Origin: Metallumcola ferriviriculae
GTDB lineage: Bacteria > Bacillota > JADQBR01
Direction: 5' to 3'
DNA: 64,000 bases
NCBI RefSeq assembly: GCF_035573695.1
Contig: NZ_CP121694.1
Span: forward strand, 2,704,501 to 2,768,500
Position numbers and translations under genes: made by a program. Under the pieces are notes generated by a model. The model saw only the letters and a list, made by a program, of their open reading frames with translations. It was not told the origin of the DNA and searched no databases. Positions 16,455-25,885 of this stretch are shown here, one piece after another (the first letter of the stretch is position 1; each line of letters opens with the position of its first letter).

Positions 16455-16817
16455 GGCATTGCGAGGGAGTTTTTTCAGATTAGCAATCTCTGTCTTCAAT
16501 TACACACAATCAAATCTCCTGGCGTCCATTTTTCCGGACACATATTAATGCAGCTGCTGTTCGGCAATAATATTTCGCTGCATTCCTCTCCCTCTTCTCA
16601 CACTGATTCATCCCCCCGGTATCTTACACATGCAATAAGGCCGATAGGTCATACAACTATGGATGACTGTGAATCTGTTCCTAGGGAACTTTCATCTTTA
16701 CCCTCTTGTTTACTATTAAACTTCTTACGAGAAAATTAGCTTGTACGATACTCAGGTTGCTGTTTTTCCACTCTCCATGTATACCTCCTTTTGTCCACTG
16801 GTTAACCTCTATCTAGG
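16455..16817. other. Non-coding leader region, no gene seen
   Basis: No frame on either strand has a ribosome site plus a convincing protein. This stretch, with the tandem repeat, would make a leader of about 620 bases for the M24-mutase operon if the sigma-54 promoter is used. Whether it holds a regulatory RNA is not visible. Confidence 0.5.
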
Positions 16818-16832
16818 GCAAGTACCGTGCCA
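16818..16832 (-). promoter_or_regulatory. Sigma-54 promoter upstream of the M24-mutase operon
   Basis: The minus strand reads TGGCACGGTACTTGC, a textbook -24/-12 element pointing at the M24 and mutase genes. It lies about 100 bases downstream of the terminator of the CBS-type sigma-54 activator gene. Confidence 0.88.
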
Positions 16833-16931
16833 GATTGCTAAAACCTTTGATAATCAAGGTCTTCTTGAGACTTTGCCTGCTAAAGCGGATATGCATTGTG
16901 CGGGTTTCCGGATGGTTAATTTGGGTAGGGC

Positions 16932-16970
16932 TATAAAAAAAGCGCTCTCCCTATCCGGAAAAAGCACTTT
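16932..16970 (-). terminator. Terminator of the CBS-domain activator gene
   Basis: On the minus strand AAAGTGCT pairs with AGCGCTTT (one G-T pair, 16-base loop) and is followed by TTTTTTTATAG. The stem starts at the stop codon of the activator gene. Confidence 0.75.
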
Positions 16971-18363
16971 ATATTTGATATTTATTTATCTTCTCATAAA
17001 AGCTGGATCTGCTGATACCCAGCAGCTTGGCCGCCTGGGTGCGGTTGCCGTTGGCCTGCCTGATGGCGTCTAAAATAATTTTCTTTTCCGCCGACTGTAT
17101 TTTGCTTTGCAGGATGCCCTGGCCGTCGTTCTCCTGGTTACGCGGTAAGTATTTGTTGGTCAAATATTCCGCTAAATGTTTTACTTCAATTTTTCCTTCA
17201 AATATCAAATTCATGGCCCTTTCTATGACGTTTTCTAGTTCTCTAGTATTACCGGGCCAGTGATGTTGTTCCAATATATCCAGCACATCGTCGGTAATAC
17301 CCATCACCTTACTGCCCATAATCCGCTGGAATCTATTAATGAAGTAATTGGACAGGGGTCTGACATCCTCAAGACGTTTCCGAAGCGGTGAAATGGAAAG
17401 GGTGATCACATTAAGACGGTAGTAGAGGTCCTCACGAAAATTGCCGTCTGTAACCAACTTTTCCAGGTCCTTATTGGTAGCAGCAATTATCCTTACATTT
17501 ACTCTAATTGTTTCGATACCGCCAACCCGTTCAAACTCCCTTTCCTGCAGCACGCGAAGCAGTTTAACCTGCAGGTGCGGGGACATATCCCCGATCTCAT
17601 CTAAAAAGAGACTGCCGCCGTCCGCCAACTCGAATTTGCCCGGCTTCCCACCACGTTTTGCACCGGTAAATGCACCCTCTTCATAACCGAAAAATTCAGT
17701 TTCCAACAAATTTTCCGGAACTGCTGCACAGTTAACCTTAATGAATGGTCCTTCCGGCCTGGAACCACTGTGAATGGCCTTGGCAAACAGTTCCTTGCCG
17801 GTACCGCTTTCACCTAAAAGCAGGATTGTGGAAAATCCTAAGGCTGCCCTTTTTGCTTCCACTTTTACCTTTTCCATCTCCGGACTGACACTGATAATAT
17901 CCTTGATGGTAAATTCAGTGCCGGTAACCTTGGACAGCTCGCTGCGGTAATATGACACCTGTTTTCTCAGTTTACCGGCCAACGACTTGGTCTGCTCCTG
18001 AAGAGTTCTGATTAAATCTACCTTGGTGACAATGCCAATAGGTTTCTGCTCAGCATCAATCACCACCGCCGAACCCACCCCATGATGCAGCATAATTCGA
18101 TAAACGGCAGAAAATTCTTCGTCACCCCTAACGGTGAGTACATTAGTAATCATCAGCGAATTAATCTTGGTTTGCAGTGAACACTTATTTCCCAAAGCCC
18201 GATAAAGATTGTGCTTCGTGAAAACACCTACCAGTTTTTCCATATTATCAACTACCGGTGCTGCATCCAAACGAGTGTGCAAGAACACCTTTACCGCTTC
18301 AGCTATAGTATTTTCCTCACTAAGGCTGCGGAATTCCTTTGTCATAAAGTCGCGAGCCAACAT
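16969..18363 (-). CDS. Sigma-54-dependent activator with two CBS domains
   Basis: 464 aa from the ATG at 18361-18363 (AGGTG eight bases upstream; a GTG at 18372 is the alternative). Two CBS domains (about residues 1-55 and 65-125) replace the usual PAS or receiver sensor. They are followed by an AAA+ domain (about 155-390; Walker A GESGTGKE, canonical GAFTGA loop, [10 protein letters not shown]) and a Fis-type helix-turn-helix ([20 protein letters not shown]). CBS pairs bind adenine nucleotides or adenosyl compounds, so the signal may be energetic or, by inference, S-adenosyl or adenosylcobalamin related. The position upstream of the mutase operon's sigma-54 promoter makes that its likely target. 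Confidence 0.92.
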   Translation of the reverse strand: MLARDFMTKEFRSLSEENTIAEAVKVFLHTRLDAAPVVDNMEKLVGVFTKHNLYRALGNKCSLQTKINSLMITNVLTVRGDEEFSAVYRIMLHHGVGSAVVIDAEQKPIGIVTKVDLIRTLQEQTKSLAGKLRKQVSYYRSELSKVTGTEFTIKDIISVSPEMEKVKVEAKRAALGFSTILLLGESGTGKELFAKAIHSGSRPEGPFIKVNCAAVPENLLETEFFGYEEGAFTGAKRGGKPGKFELADGGSLFLDEIGDMSPHLQVKLLRVLQEREFERVGGIETIRVNVRIIAATNKDLEKLVTDGNFREDLYYRLNVITLSISPLRKRLEDVRPLSNYFINRFQRIMGSKVMGITDDVLDILEQHHWPGNTRELENVIERAMNLIFEGKIEVKHLAEYLTNKYLPRNQENDGQGILQSKIQSAEKKIILDAIRQANGNRTQAAKLLGISRSSFYEKINKYQI

Positions 18364-18394
18364 CTTTACCACACCTAAAAAGTTTGATAACTTT

Positions 18395-18400
18395 ATTATA
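18395..18400 (-). promoter_or_regulatory. Candidate -10 box of the CBS-activator gene
   Basis: TATAAT on the minus strand, about 32 bases before the start codon and directly beside a 30-bp palindrome that would cover the -35 region. No clear -35 hexamer is visible. Confidence 0.4.
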
Positions 18401-18401
18401 T

Positions 18402-18431
18402 ATTAGTTGTATGAATATTCATACAACTAAT
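18402..18431. promoter_or_regulatory. Perfect 30-bp palindrome, likely operator
   Basis: The half ATTAGTTGTATGAAT is followed immediately by its exact reverse complement. No loop and no T-run, so it is not a terminator. It overlaps where the activator gene's promoter should be, consistent with a dimeric or tetrameric repressor site or autoregulation. Confidence 0.7.
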
Positions 18432-18642
18432 TGGTGAATGAATGGAAATTGGGGGTGAACGTTTGCTATTTTAGGTTATACTTTTATATTTTTTTATTAT
18501 TATGGAATGACTGACGTCCATGTGATTTGGCAGCTTTCCTAATAGATTTGAATCTGCTCAATGCTTTTAGGATTAACTCTCTTTCAAGTTTCTGGGTGGT
18601 TGTAATGAAATAATATTCTTATGAAAAAAGCCGCTCAAAAAA

Positions 18643-18700
18643 GTGTCAGGCTCTTAACTTCTTGACTAGTATACATTACAAAAAGTGAAGACCCTGACAC
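18643..18700 (-). terminator. Stem-loop terminator at the end of the 18-kb operon
   Basis: Outer arms GTGTCAGG / CCTGACAC with further imperfect pairing inward (CTCTTAACTT against AAGTGAAGAC). On the minus strand it is followed by TTTTTTGAGCGGCTTTTTT. It lies 50 bases after the thiolase stop. The outer arms resemble the core of the dispersed repeat family. Confidence 0.65.
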
Positions 18701-18749
18701 ATATAAAAAAGGAGATCTATGGGGCGTATACCCCACACTTGAAATCCAA

Positions 18750-19958
18750 TTAAACCACTTCCACTGCTACGGCATCTCCTTGAGCCAGGCCGCCACAGAT
18801 AGCGGCTACTCCTTTACCACCACCCCGCCGGCGTAGTTCATAAACAAGGGTCATCAGAATTCTTGCGCCGCTTGCTCCCACGGGGTGGCCCATAGCTACT
18901 GCCCCGCCATTAACGTTAATTTTTTCTCGCAGCGCTTCTATTTTTGGCTTGTCACCGTTGGCTAAGATTGTGCTGGCGACTAGAGGCATTGCTGCAAAAG
19001 CTTCGTTTATCTCGATTAAATCTATATCATCTAATTCCCAAGTTGCATTGGTCAGGGCTTTACTGATCGCCGGAGCCGGTGATTCGGCCAATAACCTCGG
19101 TTTTAGGGCTATGCTGGCAATCGACCTAACTTTAGCTAATGGGGTAAATCCTAATTCTTGAGCCTTTTCTTCTGTCATCAATAGTATAGCTGAGGCTCCG
19201 GTGCTTAGTGCAGGGGCATTACCGGCGGTAACTGTGGGGCTGCCATAGACTGTCGGTAATTTGCTAAGCTTTTCCAAGCTGGTATCGGGCTTGGGTGACT
19301 CATCAGTTTCTAGTCTGAACGGTTCACCACGACGCTGTGGGACCGCTAACGGCATCAGTTCGTCCTCAAACTTGCCTTCGGCAGCCGCTTTGGCATAGCG
19401 CTGCTGGCTGTTATAAGCCCAAAGATCCTGGTCTTCTCTAGAGATGTCATGTTCTAATGCTACCTCCCCGGCATCTACCGCCACCGGGTTAAATTCCTTG
19501 TATCCCAATTCAAATAAAGGGTCAATTAAGGTCAAATCCCCTATACGCTGGCCCCAGCGGGCCTTTGTAGCTAAGAGTGGTGTACGGCTCATGTTCTCCG
19601 CCCCCGCAGCCAATACCACCTGGGATACCCCGGAAACTATGGCCTGATACGCCAACTGCACCGCTGTTATGGAGGAACAGCAGGCCCGGTCTATGGTTAA
19701 GGACAACGTCTCCGGTGGTAAGCCGGCCTTCAACATAGCCTGGCGGGCCGGTATATTGGTATGGATGCCGGTTTCCGCAGGGATACAGGTTCCGTAAAAA
19801 ACCTGATCCAGAACATTTCCGGGTAAATCAACCCTATTAAGAACTTCTTTTATTACCATAGCCCCCAGGTCTATGCTGGGGATGTCTTTAAGTAACCCGC
19901 CGAATTTACCAAAAGGAGTTCGTACGGCACTGACAATTACTACTTCCTTCTCTCCCAT
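18750..19958 (-). CDS. Acetyl-CoA acyltransferase / thiolase
   Basis: 402 aa from the ATG at 19956-19958, with AAAGGAG upstream. Thiolase signatures: SAVRTPFGKFGG at the start, active-site cysteine in DRACCSS near residue 88, and C-terminal NVNGGAVAMGHPVGASG and CGGLAQG with the catalytic His and Cys. It performs the last beta-oxidation step, thiolytic cleavage of a 3-oxoacyl-CoA. Last gene of the 18-kb co-directional set, 57 bases after the enoyl-CoA hydratase. Chain-length or omega-carboxyl preference cannot be read. Confidence 0.93.
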   Translation of the reverse strand: MGEKEVVIVSAVRTPFGKFGGLLKDIPSIDLGAMVIKEVLNRVDLPGNVLDQVFYGTCIPAETGIHTNIPARQAMLKAGLPPETLSLTIDRACCSSITAVQLAYQAIVSGVSQVVLAAGAENMSRTPLLATKARWGQRIGDLTLIDPLFELGYKEFNPVAVDAGEVALEHDISREDQDLWAYNSQQRYAKAAAEGKFEDELMPLAVPQRRGEPFRLETDESPKPDTSLEKLSKLPTVYGSPTVTAGNAPALSTGASAILLMTEEKAQELGFTPLAKVRSIASIALKPRLLAESPAPAISKALTNATWELDDIDLIEINEAFAAMPLVASTILANGDKPKIEALREKINVNGGAVAMGHPVGASGARILMTLVYELRRRGGGKGVAAICGGLAQGDAVAVEVV

Positions 19959-20015
19959 AACTTCTATTTCTCCTTTCAATCCTCTGATTAGAATAAGCTA
20001 ATTAATTGGGAATAA

Positions 20016-20801
20016 CTATCGATGCTTAAAGTTGGCCCCTCTTTTTTCCAAGAAAGCGTTAACACCTTCCTTTACGTCCTCGGTCTGGAAAACGTTATCA
20101 AATAGTTTAATTTCCAGAGTGAGGCCGTTGGCTATGCTTTGTTCAGTGCCCTGATCAACTGCCTGCTTTATTGCTTGAAGAGCTTTTCCGGCCTTAGTTG
20201 TTAACTTCTTAGCCAGTTCTACTGATTTGTTTAACGCCTCACCCTTAGATACTACCTTATTAACCAACCCTAACTTTAAAGCCTCCTGGGCTCCCAACGG
20301 TTCCCCGAAAAACATCATTTCCTTTGCTCGGCTGGAGCCGATAAGACGGGACAGACGCTGGGTACCTCCTCCCCCGGGAAACAACCCTAAGTTAATTTCC
20401 GGCAGTGCTATCTTTACGTCTTCTTCTGCCACCCTCAAATCACAACATAAGGTTAATTCGCAGCCCCCGCCATAAGCCAATCCATTCAATGCTGCTATAG
20501 TAGGTTGGGGTAAATCCGCTAAACGACTAAATACCCAGTGATTGTTGTTACTTAATTCCGCAGCTTCGCCAGGCGCATTAAGTTCTAAGAATTCTTTGAT
20601 ATCTGCACCGGCCATAAATGCCCGTTCCCCGGTACCAGTAACTACTACGGAAACAATAGTTTTATCTTTTTCAATTTCTTCCAGGCAGCTGTTTAAACAG
20701 GCCACAACCTCTTTATTGAGAACATTAAGCGGAGGATTATCTATAATAATAATGGCTACACCATCATCCACCGTTAAGTTAACAAGTTTTTTTTCGCCCA
20801 A
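20016..20801 (-). CDS. Enoyl-CoA hydratase (crotonase)
   Basis: 261 aa, TTG start at 20799-20801 with GAAAGGGG upstream. It has the crotonase oxyanion segments (AFMAGADIKEF, LNGLAYGGGCELTL) and, unlike the protein at 1159, both catalytic glutamates, in LPEINLG and AKEMMFFG. It hydrates a trans-2-enoyl-CoA to 3-hydroxyacyl-CoA. It sits between the acyl-CoA dehydrogenase and the thiolase, as expected for a beta-oxidation set. Confidence 0.93.
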   Translation of the reverse strand: MGEKKLVNLTVDDGVAIIIIDNPPLNVLNKEVVACLNSCLEEIEKDKTIVSVVVTGTGERAFMAGADIKEFLELNAPGEAAELSNNNHWVFSRLADLPQPTIAALNGLAYGGGCELTLCCDLRVAEEDVKIALPEINLGLFPGGGGTQRLSRLIGSSRAKEMMFFGEPLGAQEALKLGLVNKVVSKGEALNKSVELAKKLTTKAGKALQAIKQAVDQGTEQSIANGLTLEIKLFDNVFQTEDVKEGVNAFLEKRGANFKHR

Positions 20802-20906
20802 CTGAAACTACCCCTTTCAATATTACATTAGGCAATAACTAGTGCCGTGCCGCTTGGGCTTATTCTAGTAGTTTAAAGGCCAAACTAGTTTCACCCATGG
20901 GAAACC

Positions 20907-22040
20907 TCAAAACAACGTCTTAGCAATTACTAACCGCTGCACCTGGTTGGTCCCTTCATAGATCTGAGTTATCTTAGCGTCACGCATCATACGTTCCACT
21001 GGATACTCTTTGATATAGCCGTAGCCGCCAAGTACCTGCACCGCATCGGTGGTCACCTGCATAGCCACATCCGATGCACAGAGCTTAGCCATGGAAGAAA
21101 TACGGGTGATATCTTTACCCTCATCCAAATCGTAGGCTGCCTGATGTACCAGCAGGCGGGCTGCTTCCACCTGTGTAGCCATATCCGCCAGCATCACCTG
21201 TATGGTTTGAAAGGAGTTCAGCGTGTTACCAAATTGCACCCGTTCCCCAGCATATTTAACCGCAGCGTCCAGAGCACCTTGAGCAATCCCCAGGGCCTGG
21301 GCCCCTACACCGGTACGGGTGTGGTCTAAAGTCTGCATAAGAATCCTAAAGCCCATATTCTCTTCTCCCAGTAAATTTTCCTTAGGGACGCAGCAATTTT
21401 CAAAAATCACTTCCCGGGTCACTGAACCCCGGATACCCATCTTATCTTCTTTCTTGCCAAAAGTTAAGCCCGGAGTTCCTTTTTCCACTACGAAAAGACT
21501 GATACCACGGTGCCCCTTATCCTTGTCAGTCTTTGCCACTACAACGTAAATCTCGGATTCTCCGGCGTTGGTTATGAAGCACTTTTGCCCGTTAATAACA
21601 TAATTATCGCCGTCCCTTACTGCTAAGGTCTTTATGGAACCTGCATCTGAACCGGCACCGGGTTCAGTCAGGCAAAAAGACCCTAACACATCACCCCTGG
21701 CCATTGGTGTAACATATTTTTGCTTCTGTTCTTCGGTTCCTGCTATCATCAGCGGGGCCAATACCAAAGCCTGCGTAGTCAACACAACTGAAGTAGATGC
21801 GCACACCCGGGCAACTTCTTCAATTGCCAAAACATGAGACACTGTGTCACTACCGGCGCCACTGTATTTCTCTGGGATATTAATCCCTAGGAGACCGTGT
21901 TCGGCCATCAGTTTGATGTTATCCCAGGGAAATATCCCCAGTTGGTCAACTTCCCCTGCTTTTTCCGCGAATTCATTGTGCGCTAAGTCCCGAACCATGT
22001 TTTTAACCATTAGTTGTTCCTCACTATAATATACCGGCAC
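20907..22040 (-). CDS. Acyl-CoA dehydrogenase
   Basis: 377 aa, full length. GTG start at 22038-22040 with AAGGAGG upstream. The FAD-binding FCLTEPGAGSDAGS and the C-terminal QVLGGYGYIKEYPVERMMRDAKI signature are plain, the latter followed by the catalytic glutamate in IYEGTNQVQR. This resembles short-chain (butyryl-CoA type) dehydrogenases. It introduces the 2,3 double bond and needs an electron-transfer flavoprotein; no etfAB is in this window. Confidence 0.94.
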   Translation of the reverse strand: MPVYYSEEQLMVKNMVRDLAHNEFAEKAGEVDQLGIFPWDNIKLMAEHGLLGINIPEKYSGAGSDTVSHVLAIEEVARVCASTSVVLTTQALVLAPLMIAGTEEQKQKYVTPMARGDVLGSFCLTEPGAGSDAGSIKTLAVRDGDNYVINGQKCFITNAGESEIYVVVAKTDKDKGHRGISLFVVEKGTPGLTFGKKEDKMGIRGSVTREVIFENCCVPKENLLGEENMGFRILMQTLDHTRTGVGAQALGIAQGALDAAVKYAGERVQFGNTLNSFQTIQVMLADMATQVEAARLLVHQAAYDLDEGKDITRISSMAKLCASDVAMQVTTDAVQVLGGYGYIKEYPVERMMRDAKITQIYEGTNQVQRLVIAKTLF

Positions 22041-22110
22041 TTGATTTAACCTCCTTGACTGTTAGGTGGAATTTATACCCTTTAACAGCCGAAAGTGACA
22101 TGTTAGATTT

Positions 22111-22992
22111 TCAATCGATAATTTTCTTACCGTTTTCAGCGTACTTGTAAAAACCATAACCGACTTTCCGCCCCAACCTCCCGGCATCCACCATACGTTT
22201 AAGCAGCGGTGGTGGGCAAAATGCTTCATCGCCGATATCCTCATAAATGGCAGTCATGGCGTGAAGCAATACATCTATCCCAGTTAAATCCGCTAACTCC
22301 AGCGGTCCCATAGGCATCCCGAAACCTAATCGCATACCCTTGTCTATGTCTTCAGGCGTGCCTACTCCTTCCGTAAGGGCAACAATTGCCATCCTACTGT
22401 AAGGAAGGGCAATACGATTTAGCAGAAAACCGCCAAAGTCCCTTTTGGCAACCACTGTTTCTTTGCCCATACGCTTGCCTACTCTTTCAGCAACCTTCAC
22501 TGTTTCTTCTGAGGTATGCATTCCTTTTACTATCTCCAGGAGCTTCATCATGGGAACCGGACTAAAAAAGTGCATCCCGATGACTTTTTCCGGGCGCCCA
22601 GTCACCGATGCCAACTCGGTGATGGACAAGGCAGAAGTGTTTGAAGCGAAATATGTCTTCGTTGGGCATACTTTGTCTAGTTCCCGAAATATTTTCTGCT
22701 TTAATTCCATGTTTTCAAAAATCGCCTCTATCACCAACTGTGCCTGAGCACTGCGACCGAGGTCAGTAGTGACTTCAATCCTATTTAAGATTTCATCCCT
22801 CTCATCCAGGGTGAACCTTCCTTTTTTTACAAAGCGACCCAAGGAATACTTGATGCTATTCAGTCCCCTTTCCAGGGATGCTTCATCAACATCGTGCATA
22901 CATACTTTTATGCCGCTTTGAGCAGCTACTTGGGCAATACCACTTCCCATTAATCCTGCCCCTATTACGAGAATCCTATCAATACTCACCAT
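22111..22992 (-). CDS. 3-hydroxyacyl-CoA dehydrogenase (Hbd type)
   Basis: 293 aa, typical of monofunctional 3-hydroxybutyryl-CoA dehydrogenase. N-terminal NAD-binding [17 protein letters not shown]; catalytic histidine in IGMHFFSPVPMMKLLE with the following NRIALPY and GPLELADLTGIDV segments. It oxidises 3-hydroxyacyl-CoA to 3-oxoacyl-CoA. RBS GAGGAGG. Two other Hbd-type genes occur at 39160 and 62398, so the organism carries pathway-specific copies. Confidence 0.93.
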   Translation of the reverse strand: MVSIDRILVIGAGLMGSGIAQVAAQSGIKVCMHDVDEASLERGLNSIKYSLGRFVKKGRFTLDERDEILNRIEVTTDLGRSAQAQLVIEAIFENMELKQKIFRELDKVCPTKTYFASNTSALSITELASVTGRPEKVIGMHFFSPVPMMKLLEIVKGMHTSEETVKVAERVGKRMGKETVVAKRDFGGFLLNRIALPYSRMAIVALTEGVGTPEDIDKGMRLGFGMPMGPLELADLTGIDVLLHAMTAIYEDIGDEAFCPPPLLKRMVDAGRLGRKVGYGFYKYAENGKKIID

Positions 22993-23010
22993 ATTTCCTC
23001 CTCTAAGTAC

Positions 23011-24705
23011 TTACAGATAACCTACTGAATCCAGTTCGCCGTCAGAAACATCAAACACCAGGTTATTAGGTCCCAATTTTTCATATTTCATATATTCCGG
23101 CAGCCGGTCATCTTTGCAGCTTAGCCCTGCCAGTTGGTTGAATTTACGTTCGCTCTTCAGCACCGCTTCCCCAAATTCTAAAAATGATTCTATTGCTTCT
23201 TTACCGGCCTTTGTAGCCACAAGTTGTTCCACCTTTTCTAGCTGACTGTTGAACGCAGCGCCAACAAACACACACAAGCCGAGACTGTCGTAGGCAGCCA
23301 TCATTTTTTGTGAATTTGCCGACAAATCAACCTGACCTTCAGGACTATGGGGATTTTTTCCTCGAATACAGTTTCCGGAAGTATGATCCGCCCCCATCGG
23401 TGACGTGGCATAAGTAACACCATTTCCCTTCACCGCCCTGGGGTCATATGCCGGCATAGCCTGCCCTTTCACTGTCGGCACCCTGGTTATTCCCATTATT
23501 TTACCGACAATGGCGGCACCGCTACCGAACATTCTGCCTAATACTGTGCCTTTGCCAATCTCTCTTACCATCTGCTCCGCTGCTTTACTATCGCCAAATT
23601 CGGCCAGACCAGCCTGCATTGCTACCCCTAAAGCAGCACCAATTTCTATAGTGTCTAACCCATAATCATTACATAGGTAATTCATCCGAGCAATGGCATC
23701 CAAATCATCAATGACTAAATTAGAGCCCATTAGACCAATAGTTTCATATTCCAATGGCGCAACCAACACTTCGCCATTACTGTCCGGGTAAATCGATGAA
23801 CAACCGATAAGACAACCGGGCATACAACTATGGCTAGGCTTGCCTTTGCCGCCCCGGGCTATAATAGTATCGTACATAGCTTCACCACTAATCTTGTCTG
23901 CCCTGTCAAATTTGCCTTGGCTAAAGTTCTTGGTTGGCAGTCCTCCCAATTCCTGTACCAAATCAAGGATCGCTGGCGTACCATATTTTCTATAGGTTTT
24001 TACCACATTATTATCTTGTAAATTTTTATTTAGCTCACTTGCCAACCTTTTAAATTCACTCTCATTATCATAATTAACATTATCGACATTTCTATCATCA
24101 AGAATAATTGCTTTTAAACCTTTGGAACCCATCACCGCTCCCAGACCACCCCGTCCGCAGTAACGGGAAGGATTACCGTCTTTATCTGTATTGGTTATAC
24201 CCGCTGCAGCAAGAGACATTTCACCGGCGGGACCGATAGCAATAATACCAGCCTTGCCATGATATGTTTCTCTTAGCTTTTCCACCAGTTTATAAGTTCC
24301 CAGACTGGCACAATCCCCTGCTGGAACTAAATGTGCGCCAGTCTTTTCAATGACCAATAAGAACTTATCGTTTTCGGCCAAACCTTCCACAATAATTGCT
24401 TTGAAGCCCATTTTTGCCAGCTTTTGTGCAGTGTTACCTCCACCGTTACTCTCCTTTATGCCTCCGGTTAAGGGACTTTTTGCACCAATGGATATCCGTC
24501 CGGAACTGGATAGCGTGGTACCTCCCAATAAACCAGGCGCTATCACCAATTTATTAAATTCTCCCAAAGGTTCACAGTTTGGTATTACCTCATCCAGAAT
24601 TATCTGGGAAGTTAGCGCTCGACCTCCTAAATAACGATATTTTGCCGGTGCCTGCTTTTCACTGATGGTCAGGTCGGTCATGTTAACTCTTATAAACTTT
24701 TCCAC
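23011..24705 (-). CDS. Tungsten aldehyde ferredoxin oxidoreductase
   Basis: 564 aa from a GTG at 24703-24705 with GGGGTG six bases before; an upstream TTG at 24723 has no site. AOR family: the N-terminal domain that holds the bis-pyranopterin (YLGGRALTSQIIL, SGRISIGAKSPLTGG), a [4Fe-4S] cysteine set CMPGCLIGC with the fourth cysteine in SLGLCVF, and ETIGLMGSN. The enzyme oxidises an aldehyde to its acid and reduces ferredoxin. In this operon it would deal with an aldehyde formed from an alcohol or by the ThDP enzyme. Requires tungsten cofactor genes not seen here. Confidence 0.93.
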   Translation of the reverse strand: MEKFIRVNMTDLTISEKQAPAKYRYLGGRALTSQIILDEVIPNCEPLGEFNKLVIAPGLLGGTTLSSSGRISIGAKSPLTGGIKESNGGGNTAQKLAKMGFKAIIVEGLAENDKFLLVIEKTGAHLVPAGDCASLGTYKLVEKLRETYHGKAGIIAIGPAGEMSLAAAGITNTDKDGNPSRYCGRGGLGAVMGSKGLKAIILDDRNVDNVNYDNESEFKRLASELNKNLQDNNVVKTYRKYGTPAILDLVQELGGLPTKNFSQGKFDRADKISGEAMYDTIIARGGKGKPSHSCMPGCLIGCSSIYPDSNGEVLVAPLEYETIGLMGSNLVIDDLDAIARMNYLCNDYGLDTIEIGAALGVAMQAGLAEFGDSKAAEQMVREIGKGTVLGRMFGSGAAIVGKIMGITRVPTVKGQAMPAYDPRAVKGNGVTYATSPMGADHTSGNCIRGKNPHSPEGQVDLSANSQKMMAAYDSLGLCVFVGAAFNSQLEKVEQLVATKAGKEAIESFLEFGEAVLKSERKFNQLAGLSCKDDRLPEYMKYEKLGPNNLVFDVSDGELDSVGYL

Positions 24706-24816
24706 ATAATTCACCCCTAACAATATTTACAGGTGTACGCATGCATGGAGAAAGCGAATACCTCAACCAACGCTTCCTGCCAATGTTACAACCCTGTATA
24801 TCTTCTATCACCAATG

Positions 24817-25848
24817 TTACGGGACCAAAACTGCTTTGACGATTTTCTTCTCCAGTGCAGCGTTAAAACCATCCAAAGCTTTTTGCAGTGGATATTTAGT
24901 TATAAGTGGATTGACCTCCAGTCGGCCGGAGGCTATTAAATTCATTGCCTGCCGATAATTTACCCATTTGGAGGAGTAACTGGTACGGATGATAATTTCT
25001 TTCCGTACCACCGGGGTAATAAATATTTGGGAAGGACCCGGATAAAGACCTATAATAGTTAAAGCCCCGCCTTTACGCGGAATTGCCAGACAATCCTCCA
25101 GCGCCAAAGCATTACCGGAACATTCAATTACAACATCTGCTTCATTACGCCCGGTTAACCTGAAGAGACCATCAATCAAAGTCTCATTGGCCACATTGAT
25201 GGTTTCAAATCCCATCTGCCGGGCCAATGTCAATCTCACCTTTTCGTCCGCTGATGTACCGGAGATCACCACCATGCCTGCTCCCATTATCCTGGCCGCT
25301 TGGGCAGCTAATATGCCGATTACCCCGGGCCCGGACACCAAGACCACATCCCCGGGACTGATATTACTATTATCCACTACTCCGTGCAACGCCACTGACG
25401 CAGGTTCCACTATGGCACCCTGAATTAAGTCCAGTCCCGGTTCCAGCGGGTGTACGTACCTAACATCTGCCGCCACATACTGGGCCATTCCCCCGTTTTT
25501 GTGTAAGCCCAATACCTGAAAGTTTTCGCACGTATTTGTCCTGCCCAGATGGCATTGAGGGCAGCTACCGCAATAATGAGTAGCTTCCACAAGCACTTGC
25601 TGCCCCTGTTGCCATTCCGTTGCTCCCGGTCCGACCTCAACAATGGTACCACTAAACTCGTGTCCCAAGGTTACAGGTACTTTAATAAATTCATATCCCG
25701 GGTCGTAATTATAGGCATGCAGATCACTGCCGCATACGGCACAAGCACCAACCTTAATCAGTAGCTGTCCGGGCTGCAAATCTGGCTGCGGAACATCTGC
25801 TACCTGCATTTCCCCCGGCGCCCTTGCTATTTTCCTAACGGCTTTCAT
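24817..25848 (-). CDS. Zinc-dependent alcohol dehydrogenase (MDR, sorbitol/threonine type)
   Basis: 343 aa. Catalytic zinc ligands are a Cys in ACAVCGSDLHA and His-Glu in LGHEFSG. The structural zinc loop has four cysteines (YCGSCPQCHLGRTNTC). The NAD site is SGPGVIGILAAQ. The sorbitol/threonine/2,3-butanediol dehydrogenase branch fits best; it would oxidise a secondary alcohol, often a vicinal diol or hydroxy-ketone. RBS precedes the ATG. Lies between a short-chain dehydrogenase and the AOR in the 18-kb set. Confidence 0.9.
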   Translation of the reverse strand: MKAVRKIARAPGEMQVADVPQPDLQPGQLLIKVGACAVCGSDLHAYNYDPGYEFIKVPVTLGHEFSGTIVEVGPGATEWQQGQQVLVEATHYCGSCPQCHLGRTNTCENFQVLGLHKNGGMAQYVAADVRYVHPLEPGLDLIQGAIVEPASVALHGVVDNSNISPGDVVLVSGPGVIGILAAQAARIMGAGMVVISGTSADEKVRLTLARQMGFETINVANETLIDGLFRLTGRNEADVVIECSGNALALEDCLAIPRKGGALTIIGLYPGPSQIFITPVVRKEIIIRTSYSSKWVNYRQAMNLIASGRLEVNPLITKYPLQKALDGFNAALEKKIVKAVLVP

Positions 25849-25885
25849 AACAATCCTCCTTACAATAACGTCTTCATCGCACCGC

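Noticed and set aside
16315-16548. Plus-strand frame with repeated LACLPTCL-type residues
   Set aside because: It is a translation of the GTAGGCAA/TTGCCTAC tandem repeat, with no ribosome site.
16741-17073. Plus-strand 110-codon frame
   Set aside because: Overlaps the activator gene end and its terminator and crosses the sigma-54 promoter; no ribosome site or family.
20832-20847. GGCAC...TTGC on the minus strand before the enoyl-CoA hydratase end, like a sigma-54 promoter
   Set aside because: GG and GC are 13 bases apart instead of 12 and the first base is C. It lies inside a continuous operon.
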